Part shown: positions 31,167 through 39,128 of the stretch, in pieces
How the letters are laid out: each line of letters begins with the position of its first letter
Numbering within the stretch: the first letter of the stretch is position 1
Source: Rhizobium sp. BK376
GTDB lineage: Bacteria > Pseudomonadota > Alphaproteobacteria > Rhizobiales > Rhizobiaceae
Reading direction: 5' to 3'
Assembly: GCF_004341625.1 (NCBI RefSeq)
Contig: NZ_SLZG01000035.1
Span: 1 to 39,128 of the forward strand
Length of the DNA: 39,128 bases
Notes under the pieces: generated by a model
What the model saw: only the letters and a program-made list of their open reading frames with translations
Told to the model about the DNA's origin: nothing
The model's database searches: none
Translations under genes and position numbers: made by a program

Positions 31167-33734
31167 TTACCCCACCTTTCCCGCATAGCGGCCGGCGGCT
31201 TGGAGTTGATCCGGTTGCGCGTTGTCGCCGGCCGCCATTTTCTGATGGATCGCATGAGCAAGGCTTCTGGAGTTCAAGGGTTTGCGCAAAGCGCCCAGGC
31301 GTCTCAGATTGTGTTCGCTCATCGGGCCGGTCCGATACTGGTCTTTCACGAGCAGCAACGGCAGGCCGGCAAGACTGCGTTCCAGGTCCACAAGCCTTAC
31401 TGACTCCTCCAGAGACGCAACGTCGATAATTGCAAGGTCCGGCTGCTGATCACTCTTGGCGAGCCACTCCAAAAGCTGCGCAAGCGTGGAAAAGCCGACT
31501 GGCTCGTATCCAAGCGCTGCGACCTTCTCCTCATGCATCATCAGAAGGGAATGCTCCTTTTCCAGCAGGATGACGATTTCCCCGTTTCCAAACGGAACGG
31601 ATTCGTCATTGAAAAACTGGCGCAGAGGAACCGCTGGCTGGAGGCTGGCAGGGAAATAGAGATCAAAGCGCGTCCCCCTGCCAACTTCGCTTTCAACATT
31701 GATATGCCCGGCAAGCGCCTGAACATTTCCGTGCACGGCTGCGAGACCAAGACCGGTGCCGCCGCTACGCGATTTTGTCGTAAAGAACGGTTCGAAAATA
31801 TGCGACAGAACGGCCTCGGGAATGCCTGCGCCATTGTCGGCAATGGCCAGGCGGATGTAGCTGCCGGCGGACAGCACACCATGTGAGAGCAGCCGCCTCG
31901 ACCGCAACTCCAAAGACGCGACCTCGATTTCGATCCTTCCGGTCTCGTCCGACGCCTCCGCTGCGTTCTTGCAGAGGTTCATGACGATCTGCTGGATTTC
32001 TATCGGATTGCCGAGGATGACGGCGGGCTTGTCGACAAGGCGTGAGGTGATCTGAAAAGCATCCGTCAGCGAGACTTTCAGCATAGGCAAGATGCTGGAT
32101 ACCGCTTCGACGACATCGAAAGGCTGGCTCGTTCTCTCGCGCTTGCGGCTGAGGGTCAGAATTTGGTCGATGATCAACCGTGCTCGCTCGCCGGCCGCGA
32201 CAATCTCCTGCACATAGTGCCGCGTGGTCGATGGCCGTCGCAGTATCTGTAGCGCCATTTCTCCATAACCAAGCATCGATCCGAGTATGTTGTTGAACTC
32301 ATGGGCAATGCCGGCCGCAAGCGTACCCACGGCCTGAAGCCTTTCGGCATGCTTCAGGCGCTGTTCGAGTGTGTCTCTCTCCTGCCGCTTGCGAACGCGA
32401 TCGATGCTTTGAATCAAGGCATCAATAGCGCTCTGCATTAATTCGACCTCGTCGGCGCTCGCCTTCGGCCTGGATTCGGCATATTCAAAAATGACCATCG
32501 CGGCATCGCGTTCCGATATTTCGCCTTGGACGATGGCACCGGCGCTCATTGCATCCCGCGTGAAGACAAGCTCGCCTTGCGACTGCAGGCTCCTGCAGAA
32601 AAAGCGGTTGCGTTTCGGATTGGCGAGATGGCGACGCAGGTCGGCGAGGAATTCGGGTATGAGACTGTCTGACCTGGCGTCCCCAGGAATGTTTTCGTAT
32701 TTCTCCTCGATCTCGCCCGTCTCGATGTTAAAAAACAGCATTTCATAACGCTTGGCATCAAAATACCGCGCAAGAACCCCCAGGGATCGCTGAATTGCGT
32801 CGGCCCAGTCGGACGAGGAAACACTGTCGAAATTCGTCTTAATCTCGTTTCTCGTATTCTCGAAATCCAGACGACGGGCCAGTCGATTGGTTTGAAGGCG
32901 AAGGCGGTTGACGAGGAGTAATATATAGAGGCAAAGCACGATCGCGATCGTTCCGAGGAAGAGCCGGCTCCACGTCGCGCGGACGGTGCTCTCGCTATAA
33001 TCCGCGAGATATTGGTTTTGCAGATCCTGCGCACGAGCCGAAACCTCGGAATTCTGGATAGCGACAACCACATCGTCGACGACCGGCAATGTCGCAAGGA
33101 CCATATGGCCGTGCTTGGCCAATGCCTCTAGCTTCGCCTCGATGGCCTCGTTCGTTGACGATGTCTGCTGCAAAATAGTGCTGATCTGTTGCGATAAATC
33201 GACGTCAGGATGCGTCTGAAACTGCATCATCAAATGGCTAAGCTGATCCCAGGCAGCCGGAAAATTTTGTCTTTCAGCTTCGCGGCTTTTGTAGAGGTCG
33301 CTCAGAATTTTGCCGAAAATACTCTGCGAATTCCGCAGAATCGCGTTTGTCGTTTTGAACTGTTCGACCAGCGTCTCGCTTTGCTGGATCGCCAAGGACA
33401 ATCGTTCGAGAGGCACGGCCAATCGTTGTTGGTCATCGGTATCTGTCGAAAGAGATCTCAGCCGGTTGAGCATCTCATGAAGCTGAACGACCGACCCGAC
33501 CAGAGGATCGTAGTTGTTCAATAATCCGTCGCGCGCCTGGAGCACGTCACGCTGGAGAGCAGAATCGCTCCGTTCGATCGCGTGGAGAGCAGGAATTACG
33601 GCGTCGAGGGTCTTCCTGTCGGGGCCGCGCCCAACAGCCAGGAGAGCAAAAAATATCGCACACAGAATGACGCCGACTATGGCCCAGGGACCGTCGATAA
33701 TCCTGCGGAAGCGGTGTTTTTTGTCTGCATCCAT
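31167..33734 (-). CDS. VirA-like sensor histidine kinase
   Basis: The 855-residue protein has the VirA layout: helix 1 (about 15-34), a periplasmic, largely helical domain to about 256, helix 2 (257-276), a GAF-like linker (about 300-440), the kinase core and a C-terminal degenerate receiver (about 720-835). His478 lies in AAGIAHEFNNILGSMLGYGE; N-box LCKNAAEASDE, G1 IADNGAGIPE, F-box FEPFFTTK and G2 GGTGLGLAAVHGNVQ follow. The receiver keeps Asp771 (AIIDVAS) but has Glu residues in the acidic pocket, as expected of an inhibitory domain. VirA of Agrobacterium is about 830 residues with His474. The ATG at 33734 is chosen over a TTG at 33746. The likely partner is the VirG-like regulator at 28253. 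Confidence 0.82.
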   Translation of the reverse strand: MDADKKHRFRRIIDGPWAIVGVILCAIFFALLAVGRGPDRKTLDAVIPALHAIERSDSALQRDVLQARDGLLNNYDPLVGSVVQLHEMLNRLRSLSTDTDDQQRLAVPLERLSLAIQQSETLVEQFKTTNAILRNSQSIFGKILSDLYKSREAERQNFPAAWDQLSHLMMQFQTHPDVDLSQQISTILQQTSSTNEAIEAKLEALAKHGHMVLATLPVVDDVVVAIQNSEVSARAQDLQNQYLADYSESTVRATWSRLFLGTIAIVLCLYILLLVNRLRLQTNRLARRLDFENTRNEIKTNFDSVSSSDWADAIQRSLGVLARYFDAKRYEMLFFNIETGEIEEKYENIPGDARSDSLIPEFLADLRRHLANPKRNRFFCRSLQSQGELVFTRDAMSAGAIVQGEISERDAAMVIFEYAESRPKASADEVELMQSAIDALIQSIDRVRKRQERDTLEQRLKHAERLQAVGTLAAGIAHEFNNILGSMLGYGEMALQILRRPSTTRHYVQEIVAAGERARLIIDQILTLSRKRERTSQPFDVVEAVSSILPMLKVSLTDAFQITSRLVDKPAVILGNPIEIQQIVMNLCKNAAEASDETGRIEIEVASLELRSRRLLSHGVLSAGSYIRLAIADNGAGIPEAVLSHIFEPFFTTKSRSGGTGLGLAAVHGNVQALAGHINVESEVGRGTRFDLYFPASLQPAVPLRQFFNDESVPFGNGEIVILLEKEHSLLMMHEEKVAALGYEPVGFSTLAQLLEWLAKSDQQPDLAIIDVASLEESVRLVDLERSLAGLPLLLVKDQYRTGPMSEHNLRRLGALRKPLNSRSLAHAIHQKMAAGDNAQPDQLQAAGRYAGKVG

Positions 33735-33873
33735 TCTGAGTTTCAACAGTGTTTCGAAGCAAATTCAGTTCTTGCGCATGTAGGATCTATTGCAGCTTCT
33801 CGCTATGCCGCCCCCATCATATTGTTTCCGATACTGGAGCCTGTACCCCCTGATGCGCAGGCAACATCGCCTG

Positions 33874-34914
33874 CTACTGAGCAGCCGATGGGGCGGAAGC
33901 ATCCAATGGACGCCCTTTGTACTCTCCCGTCAGGGTCTTCAGGAATGCAACGAAGGCGGAAATGTCATCATTGGATGCAGCATGCCCGAGCTGGACACGA
34001 GCCATGATGGCCACAGCTTCAGGAAGGCTCGCTGTACGGCCATCATGGAAGTACGGGGCGGTGACGGCGACGTTTCTCAAACTTGGAACGCGGAACACGC
34101 CTTTGTCCTGTTCTGCATGAGTGACGGTCCACCGACCGAGATCGCTTTCGTCGGTCGTGCCCGCAGGGGAAGGCGGCGCATCAAATATTCCGAATTTTTC
34201 AAAAAGATTTCCGCCGACATTTGTACCCTGATGGCAGGACGTGCATCCGTAACTCTTGAAAAGCTCGTATCCCCTCAGTTCTTCAGGTGAAAGCGCGGCC
34301 GCATTCCCACGCAGATAACGATCGAAACGGGAATTAGGCGTCACCAGCGAGCGCTGAAAGGTGGCCAGAGCATCGAGGACGTCGACGCGCCGGGCCTCGT
34401 GACCGTAGACTTTTTCGAATTGAGCATTGTAGTTCTTGGATGCGTTGAGCTTCGAAATGAGATCGTCCCAATTGCTTGCCATCAGGTTCGGATCGAGCAA
34501 TCCCGCCTCGTTCTGCGCTTCAAGCGTTGTGAAACGTCCAAGCCATCCAAGACGATAATTGTTCGCCGCATTGAAAATCGTCGGGGTGTTGAACCGGTGC
34601 ATTTGACCATCATGTCCAACAGTTCTTTGCACATGGATGGCGCCGCCGGTGTTGAGATCATGGCACGATGAGCATGCAAGATTGTTCTTTCCCGACAGGA
34701 TGGGATCTTTAAAGAGGCTCTCTCCGAGCGCGACTTTCGACGGATCAAGCGCAGGCGGATTTTCCAACGGCGTTATCGGCTCTTGATTGGCTCCTTTGTT
34801 TGACGCGCTCTCTTGGGCGGCAACAGCGACAGCAAGGATCCAGACCAGACTGGCGGCGAAGATCACGCCGAGTGGTCGCAGATTAGATCTGAAGACAATG
34901 TTGAGACCCCTCAT
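33874..34914 (-). CDS. Di-heme cytochrome c peroxidase (CcpA/MauG family)
   Basis: The 346-residue periplasmic enzyme has a signal peptide (LGVIFAASLVWILAVAVAAQ, cleaved after about residue 33), the first heme site CSSCH (Cys81, Cys84, His85) and the second CTSCHQG (Cys224, Cys227, His228). HDGQMHRFNTPTIFNA, LATFQRSLVTPNSRFDRYLR and VPSLRNVAVTAPYFHDGRTA are standard for bacterial cytochrome c peroxidases, which reduce hydrogen peroxide using electrons from cytochrome c. The start at 34914 is set by the signal peptide; the open frame extends upstream to 35289 without one. A palindromic vir-box-like element lies 191 bases upstream. The gene lies 139 bases upstream of the VirA-like gene on the same strand. 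Confidence 0.88.
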   Translation of the reverse strand: MRGLNIVFRSNLRPLGVIFAASLVWILAVAVAAQESASNKGANQEPITPLENPPALDPSKVALGESLFKDPILSGKNNLACSSCHDLNTGGAIHVQRTVGHDGQMHRFNTPTIFNAANNYRLGWLGRFTTLEAQNEAGLLDPNLMASNWDDLISKLNASKNYNAQFEKVYGHEARRVDVLDALATFQRSLVTPNSRFDRYLRGNAAALSPEELRGYELFKSYGCTSCHQGTNVGGNLFEKFGIFDAPPSPAGTTDESDLGRWTVTHAEQDKGVFRVPSLRNVAVTAPYFHDGRTASLPEAVAIMARVQLGHAASNDDISAFVAFLKTLTGEYKGRPLDASAPSAAQ

Positions 34915-35104
34915 CTGTAGATGGCCCGCCTGCTGTGCTCCATCACGATTTCCCTTCAAGGAAGCAGCCGAAACTCCGCTTCTCCTTCTCCACCCGGCCA
35001 GTCCTGCAGGCAACGCACCTTTGGGAGGCGAGCCAACACATGACTTCACAAGGCCGTGACTATGGCAGCCGCATTGCAGCTCCGTTTCCAAAACCGGGTC
35101 AACG

Positions 35105-35118
35105 GTTACAGCTGTAAC
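35105..35118. promoter_or_regulatory. Perfect vir-box-like palindrome upstream of the peroxidase
   Basis: GTTACAGCTGTAAC is a perfect 14-bp palindrome matching rTTdCAwwTGhAAy except for GC at the two central positions. It lies between the divergent peroxidase and reductase genes. Confidence 0.58.
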
Positions 35119-35318
35119 AATGGTGTCATGCTGGCTTTTGACGCGTCTCGATAGGCCTGGGTTCCCGGTGGCTAGGCTTCGTTGGTGTGATCTGATTTCG
35201 AGTGGTTTGGACGTCTTCAGGTCGCTGCCCAAATTACAAATGCAAGAAAGCGATCTTCGAATGAAATCGACGATTAACAGCAGCTCCATAGAGATCTCAA
35301 CGACGTCGTTGGCACGGC

Positions 35319-35328
35319 GTTACAGCTG
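35319..35328. promoter_or_regulatory. Half copy of the peroxidase palindrome
   Basis: GTTACAGCTG repeats the first ten bases of the 35105 palindrome, 99 bases before the reductase ATG. The right half is not conserved. Confidence 0.3.
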
Positions 35329-35426
35329 CTTGTGCGGCGAAAGCTTTTTGATGGCCGCCCGCCCGAATCTCTGGCCCCCACATGCCTCGATGCGGGACAT
35401 CGATCTGAAGATGCGTGGAGATAAAT

Positions 35427-36455
35427 ATGCCGTTTGAAATTTCTAATGACGATAGCGCCGCTCCGAAGCCTCGGATCTGCATCGCTGGCGCCGGTGCTAT
35501 CGGCCTGACATTGGCGACGCGCCTGGCGCTTGGCGCTTATCCGGTCAGCGTGGTTGCACGCGGACCGAGCCTTGCGGCGATCAAGAATAGCGGGGTCCGC
35601 TTGATCGATGCCGAGGGCGCTCATGCGGCCAAGGTGGCAGCTGGGAAACCAATGGAGCTAGCGCCGGCCGACATCCTGTTTCTCTGCTCCAAGGCGCATG
35701 ATCTGCCGGAACTTGCCTCTGAAATCGCGCGCCTGATCGGTCCGGAAACGCTGATTGTTCCTGTGATCAACGGAATTCCGTGGTGGTATTTCGAGAACGA
35801 GGGCGGAAGACATGCCGGCCGGACCGTGCGATCCGTGGATCCCGACGGCCGCCTCAAACAGCTATTGCCTTCGTCCCAGGTTATTGGCGCCGTCACGACC
35901 ATTACGGCTGAGCGGTTGGAGCCGGGGCTCGCTCGCAGTCTCAATCCACTCAATATGGTGATCGGCGAGATCGATCATCGTATCACCGCAAGGGTCGAAC
36001 AAGCCGCTGCAGTTCTGAATTTCTCCGGAATTGCTACCCGCGTAAGCGATCGGATCCGCGATCCCCTTTGGTCAAAGGTCATTGCCAATTTGATCTGCAA
36101 CCCACTTTCGGTGCTTTCTGGCGCAACGTTGCGCGATATATGCGCCCACCCGTCACTGTCGCGTATCACGCGGAAACTGCTTGAAGAAGGGCTGTTGATA
36201 GCGGCCTCATACGGCGCCCGGATGGAGCTCGATCCGGATGCGCTCTTGGCGATGGGCGCCAGCAAGGGCGATTTCAAAACATCCATGCTCCAGGATTTCG
36301 AGCGCGGGCAACCTCTCGAGCTGGCAGCGATATGCGGCGCCGTCATCGAACTGGCCGAACTTCAGGGAATATCCATGCCCCTGACGCAGGATATCGCCAC
36401 CCTCGCGGGCTATCGAAGCAAAGCAGCTCGAGAGCATGAGCTGGCAGCAGCCTAG
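35427..36455 (+). CDS. 2-dehydropantoate 2-reductase family protein (PanE/ApbA-like)
   Basis: The 342-residue protein has an N-terminal NADP-binding Rossmann motif (ICIAGAGAIGLTLATRLALG), the ketopantoate-reductase middle segment with VINGIPWWYFEN, RSVDPDGRL and VIGAVTTI, and a helical C-terminal domain (VIANLICNPLSVLSGATLRD, SMLQDFERGQPLE). Family members reduce ketopantoate to pantoate in pantothenate synthesis, but many paralogues act on other 2-oxo acids. The WW after NGIP and absence of panB/panC nearby make a paralogue likely, so no symbol is given. GGAGATAAAT precedes the ATG at 35427. Confidence 0.82.
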   Translation: MPFEISNDDSAAPKPRICIAGAGAIGLTLATRLALGAYPVSVVARGPSLAAIKNSGVRLIDAEGAHAAKVAAGKPMELAPADILFLCSKAHDLPELASEIARLIGPETLIVPVINGIPWWYFENEGGRHAGRTVRSVDPDGRLKQLLPSSQVIGAVTTITAERLEPGLARSLNPLNMVIGEIDHRITARVEQAAAVLNFSGIATRVSDRIRDPLWSKVIANLICNPLSVLSGATLRDICAHPSLSRITRKLLEEGLLIAASYGARMELDPDALLAMGASKGDFKTSMLQDFERGQPLELAAICGAVIELAELQGISMPLTQDIATLAGYRSKAAREHELAAA

Positions 36456-37243
36456 AGGCGCAGTCGGATCGCGCCTTGAGCCACTCACCTTGTCACATCA
36501 TCATTGATAGGCGACGACGACTATTCTCAGCCCGGAAATCTCTTCAAGGAGATGTCGCCTGCCCAGTAGAAGGTTCTCTTCGAAATACAGTTCTCGCAAT
36601 CACATCCACCGCGCCAAAGTCGGAAACATCGCGGCCAAGTAAATATTTGACGGAGCCTGTTTTCTCCTCCCAAGCGAGGCTCCAATGATCGCCCGTGTCA
36701 TCCCCTCTGGTGCGGGCGATCTCTCAAAGCCGGCTCGATGCCGGCTTTGGGTTCCGACGGGCAAATCTCATACACTATGGATCTGATCCAGTGGCCGCTT
36801 GCTGATATCAACCATCCTCTTACCAATTGTGTGCTAGCCCAGTCTTCCAGTCTGCCACGGACAGGCTCCCAAGTTAGCCCCAAACCTGATTACGAGAACG
36901 CTCTCCCCGATCTGTTGGTCGACTTTGGAATGGGGGCGGGATCGCGAGACTATTCATGATTGCGCGGCGACAACGGTTGGGCGGCTTGGCCGTGGGTGGC
37001 CGGCAACCTTGGCGAAATCGCCATCGGCTAACAAGGTATTCGCCGGTTTTTGAAACGGGGAAGAGCATCTTGAAAGGTCGAAAGGCCATGAACCTGGTTG
37101 CACGTCAGACGCCAACGCCGAGCCGATCGATATATCGCTGAGCCGACCGCGCGACGATTTCATCGGCACCTCGTTCAATATTCTTGCCCCGCAAAGACGC
37201 CGTATATTCGCTCGATATCTCCGAACTAGCTAGGAGACGCCGA
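36456..37243. other. Intergenic stretch with two hairpins and no clear gene
   Basis: About 790 bases. Apart from the paired hairpins at 36687-36749, nothing is recognised. Open frames on both strands lack ribosome binding sites and family motifs. Confidence 0.4.
36687..36749. terminator. Two tandem hairpins
   Basis: GATCGCCCG (36687-36695) pairs with CGGGCGATC (36713-36721); four bases later CAAAGCCGGC (36725-36734) pairs perfectly with GCCGGCTTTG (36740-36749) across TCGAT. The second has the look of a rhizobial terminator. The nearest upstream gene ends 230 bases away. Confidence 0.5.
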
Positions 37244-37384
37244 ATGATTTCCCCTCTAGAACTGTTGCTGCCAATGGCGCCAGTCGATTGTGAGCAAATG
37301 GCATCGCTCGTTGAAGGTCCGAGGGGAGAGCTTGCTGAGCGGATAGTACGTCGGTCGCCTCAAGTCCGAGCGGTGAATGATTAG
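37244..37384 (+). CDS. Small hypothetical protein, 46 aa, ahead of hydrolase
   Basis: AGGAGACGCCGA precedes the ATG at 37244. The 46-residue product (MISPLELLLPMAPVDCEQMA, then LVEGPRGELAERIVRRSPQV) is plausible as protein, but no family is recognised. It ends 11 bases before the hydrolase ATG, and its stop codon overlaps the hydrolase ribosome binding site (TAGGAGC), which suggests translational coupling. It could be an upstream leader peptide or a small partner. Confidence 0.45.
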   Translation: MISPLELLLPMAPVDCEQMASLVEGPRGELAERIVRRSPQVRAVND

Positions 37385-37395
37385 GAGCAAAGTCT

Positions 37396-38196
37396 ATGCA
37401 TTCACTTCAACGCAACGGAATAAAACTCTCCTTCCGGTCCACCGAAGTAGGCGACCCCAATCTGGTATTTATCCACGGGTGGTGTTGTGACCATAGCTAT
37501 TTCGGCCCCCAGATCAGCCGATTTCAATCGCTCGATTATCGTGTGATGGCTGTGGATCTGCGTGGGCATGGGCAAAGCGCGCAACCGCGGCAGAGCTACT
37601 CCATGGAGGTTTTTGCAGACGATGTCGGCTGGCTCTGCGATGAATTGGGGATGGCAAAGGCGTACTTCATCGGCCATAGCATGGGGGGCAATGTCGCCTA
37701 TGAGGTGGGCCGCCGACGGCCTGACCTGGCGGCTGGGGTTGTCATGATCGACAGTGCCGTTACGAGGCCTGCCGCGTCTCGCGCTGCGATGGAACCGTTC
37801 CTCCGCGAACTCGAAGGCTCCGGCTATCGTGAGGCCCTTACTTCCTATGTGTCGAACGCGCTTGCGATCCCAACGGACGACAGGGGACGACTTGCCCATA
37901 TCCTGGAGGATATGACATCAGTGCCGCAACATGTCATGATCTCCGCATTTGAAGGCTTGCGCGACCACGACCCCGCATCCGAAGGGTTGAGGCTGGCTTG
38001 TGCTGCCCTCTACATCGCAGCAAGCGAGCCGCAGCCAAGGTGCGATGTCGAGCGTCTGCGGCAACTGGTGCCTGGTCTCGCTTACGGTCAAGTCGTTGGA
38101 TCCGGTCATTTCTGCCAGTTGGAGGTCCCCGACCAGGTCAACGCCATGATTGAGCGGTTTCTGGCGCTACAGTCAAAGCGCGATCCCCATCGCTGA
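37396..38196 (+). CDS. Alpha/beta hydrolase
   Basis: The 266-residue enzyme has the alpha/beta hydrolase fold: oxyanion-side LVFIHGWCCDHSYF (23-36), VMAVDLRGHGQSAQP (50-64), the nucleophile elbow GHSMGG with Ser95, and the catalytic His238 in VGSGHFCQLEVP. The third acid is less clear (Glu211 or Asp217 region). The cap is short. No signal peptide is present, so it is cytoplasmic. Substrates of this broad group include esters, lactones and C-C bonded diketones; none can be assigned. AGGAGC precedes the ATG at 37396. Confidence 0.82.
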   Translation: MHSLQRNGIKLSFRSTEVGDPNLVFIHGWCCDHSYFGPQISRFQSLDYRVMAVDLRGHGQSAQPRQSYSMEVFADDVGWLCDELGMAKAYFIGHSMGGNVAYEVGRRRPDLAAGVVMIDSAVTRPAASRAAMEPFLRELEGSGYREALTSYVSNALAIPTDDRGRLAHILEDMTSVPQHVMISAFEGLRDHDPASEGLRLACAALYIAASEPQPRCDVERLRQLVPGLAYGQVVGSGHFCQLEVPDQVNAMIERFLALQSKRDPHR

Positions 38197-38250
38197 CTAC
38201 CAGGACCGGAAACGGTATCCATGGGCAGGATGCAAAACGGACTGGCGTGA

Positions 38251-38490
38251 CCGGCCCTCCACACCCCGCGCGTACCTTCCGATGTCCTCGCGGAAATCGC
38301 GACCATTGCCGAAGCCACGGACAAATCCCGCAGCTACATCGTCGTTCGCGCGCTACGGAGCTGCCTGATGAACGAGGGAGCTGACGCCCTTGTGTCCATC
38401 CGGGGCCCCGCCTAGATCGAGACCGGAGGCAACGAAGACATGGGCGATGTTTTTGCTGACATGGAGCACATCATTGCTGGAAAGGTGGCA
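38251..38490 (+). pseudogene. RHH (CopG/ParD-like) antitoxin remnant
   Basis: One frame reads PRVPSDVLAEIATIAEATDK, SRSYIVVRALRSCLMNEGAD, the ribbon-helix-helix pattern of ParD/RelB-type antitoxins. A TAG at 38413-38415 interrupts it, after which IETGGNEDMGDVFADMEHII and AGKVA continue in the same frame, as in intact antitoxins. An upstream TGA and the lack of an ATG show that the N-terminus is also lost. The gene is dead. Confidence 0.68.
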
Positions 38491-38509
38491 AGATCACGGT
38501 TCGACCTTC

Positions 38510-38770
38510 GAAAGAAGCGGCCAATTATATTCGCCGTCAGAATCCCATGTCCGCGCGCAAGCTCGCGGCTGGCTATGAAGACCGCCAGACAGACCTTGCA
38601 AAAGTTCTCGAGATAGAGAAACGTCATGCACGGCTTACCGATCACCGGAGGCTTACCTTGTCGTCGGGGACTACCTGCTCGACTTTCGCCGCTTGGCTTC
38701 AATCCGCGCGACCGCATCGTCCCCACTCTTGAAGTCAATGCCGCCACTCAAACAAACTCGCGATTGCCTA
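38510..38770 (+). pseudogene. ParE/RelE-type toxin remnant
   Basis: Directly after the antitoxin remnant one frame gives EAANYIRRQNPMSARKLAAG and a second gives SPEAYLVVGDYLLDFRRLA. These are the N-terminal helix and C-terminal strands of ParE-type toxins, which should be in one frame with a linking segment. A frameshift near 38630-38650 and loss of the normal C-terminus show decay. The order antitoxin then toxin matches parDE-type operons. Confidence 0.6.
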
Positions 38771-38922
38771 AAAGGTGAGGCCACAAGGATTTCAGGAAGC
38801 GGACCATTGGCGCTTTCTATGTGATCGAACTACGAGACCTGCCTCTGCAAAAATCCACAGGACACATTTTCCTGCATATTCAGTACTTTATACGAAATTT
38901 ATCGGCATTTCGTTTTTCCCCA
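38771..38922. other. AT-richer upstream region of the rRNA promoter
   Basis: No gene. Base composition is visibly more A/T-rich from about 38850, typical of upstream elements of rRNA promoters. Confidence 0.4.
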
Positions 38923-38951
38923 TTGACGAGTTTACGACGATCTCTTTATAA
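38923..38951 (+). promoter_or_regulatory. Strong sigma-70 promoter, probably rrn
   Basis: TTGACG (38923-38928), a 17-base spacer, TTATAA (38946-38951). Near-consensus elements like these are rare in this window and match rhizobial rRNA promoters. Confidence 0.72.
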
Positions 38952-38957
38952 GCCCGA

Positions 38958-39128
38958 TCACTGACGAGGGCGGCGGCGCTGCTGGCGACGAACTGCTTCG
39001 CTCTGGAGTTTCGATAGAAACGACGGTTTGGTGGAGGGATGGTTGCAGGAATGCGGTTGTCTCGTCGGGGAAGATTTTGACTGGTTTTACTGGTCTGTTA
39101 TTTGACAATTGAAGATGAGAAGAAAGAG
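38958..39128 (+). other. Leader region of a probable rRNA operon, cut by the window edge
   Basis: The last bases, TTTGACAATTGAAGATGAG followed by AAGAAAGAG, resemble the conserved leader that precedes 16S rRNA in Rhizobium and Sinorhizobium, including a boxA-like TGTTATTTGACA. The 16S gene itself would start beyond the right edge. Known leader wording is from memory. Confidence 0.6.

Noticed and set aside
28253..33734. Possible tumour-inducing plasmid fragment
   Set aside because: The VirA/VirG-like proteins are not accompanied by other vir operons, T-DNA borders or plasmid replication genes, and an rRNA promoter lies nearby.
34915..35289. N-terminal extension of the peroxidase frame
   Set aside because: The signal peptide starting at 34914 shows the true start, and the vir-box-like palindrome lies inside the extension.
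1..39128. CRISPR arrays, insertion sequences with terminal repeats, tRNA genes
   Set aside because: No regularly spaced direct repeats, transposase frame or tRNA-like cloverleaf was found by eye.

Overview
The window looks like chromosomal DNA from a fast-growing member of the Rhizobiaceae (Rhizobium, Sinorhizobium or Agrobacterium type). The support is the high-GC codon use, the DUF1127, DUF2934, DUF6894 and DUF2171 small proteins, GGAAC/GTT promoters of the alphaproteobacterial EcfG (RpoE2) class, a VirA/VirG-type two-component pair, and a right edge that reads like the promoter and leader of a rhizobial rRNA operon. The genus is an inference from sequence character; no database search was run.

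Region 1 (1-10.4 kb) is a general-stress island: a GH13 trehalose-synthase-like enzyme, small hypothetical proteins, a stand-alone receiver protein, a secreted PepSY-like protein, a YflT-like glycine-zipper protein, two paralogous two-helix membrane proteins of the low-affinity iron permease family with small partner proteins, and a DUF2171 protein. Six EcfG-type promoters can be read here by eye. The island is also decaying: it holds an antiporter N-terminus, a DUF2934 gene with an amber codon, a multiply broken exonuclease III gene and a frameshifted YflT-like paralogue.

Region 2 (10.4-16.4 kb) is an operon for a PaoABC-type molybdenum aldehyde oxidoreductase (2Fe-2S, FAD/4Fe-4S and Moco subunits, overlapping ATGA junctions), followed by a PNPOx-like stress protein, a DUF2934 protein and a YihY/BrkB membrane protein. 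A decayed hipBA-type toxin-antitoxin remnant lies just beyond it.

Region 3 (17.4-25.5 kb) holds a predicted small RNA with a strong terminator, a membrane histidine kinase overlapping a FixJ-type regulator, a single receiver protein, and an RND efflux pump (adaptor and pump, no outer-membrane factor) preceded by an 80-residue protein. The sRNA, the kinase operon and the pump operon share a promoter-like motif ending in TGTATAG.

Region 4 (25.6-38.2 kb) holds a DUF1127 protein, a GT1-type glycosyltransferase, a VirG-like response regulator, a DUF1127-like small protein, an MHS-type MFS transporter, a VirA-like sensor kinase, a di-heme cytochrome c peroxidase, a PanE-like reductase and an alpha/beta hydrolase. 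Vir-box-like dyads (TTACA-N2-TG-N-AA) sit upstream of the virG-like gene, the DUF1127-like gene, the transporter and the peroxidase, with weaker copies near the glycosyltransferase and the reductase. I read this as a candidate self-contained VirA/VirG-type regulon outside any tumour-inducing context. It is the most notable feature of the window.

Region 5 (38.2-39.1 kb) is a decayed RHH antitoxin/ParE toxin remnant and then a strong sigma-70 promoter whose leader runs off the right edge, probably into a 16S rRNA gene.
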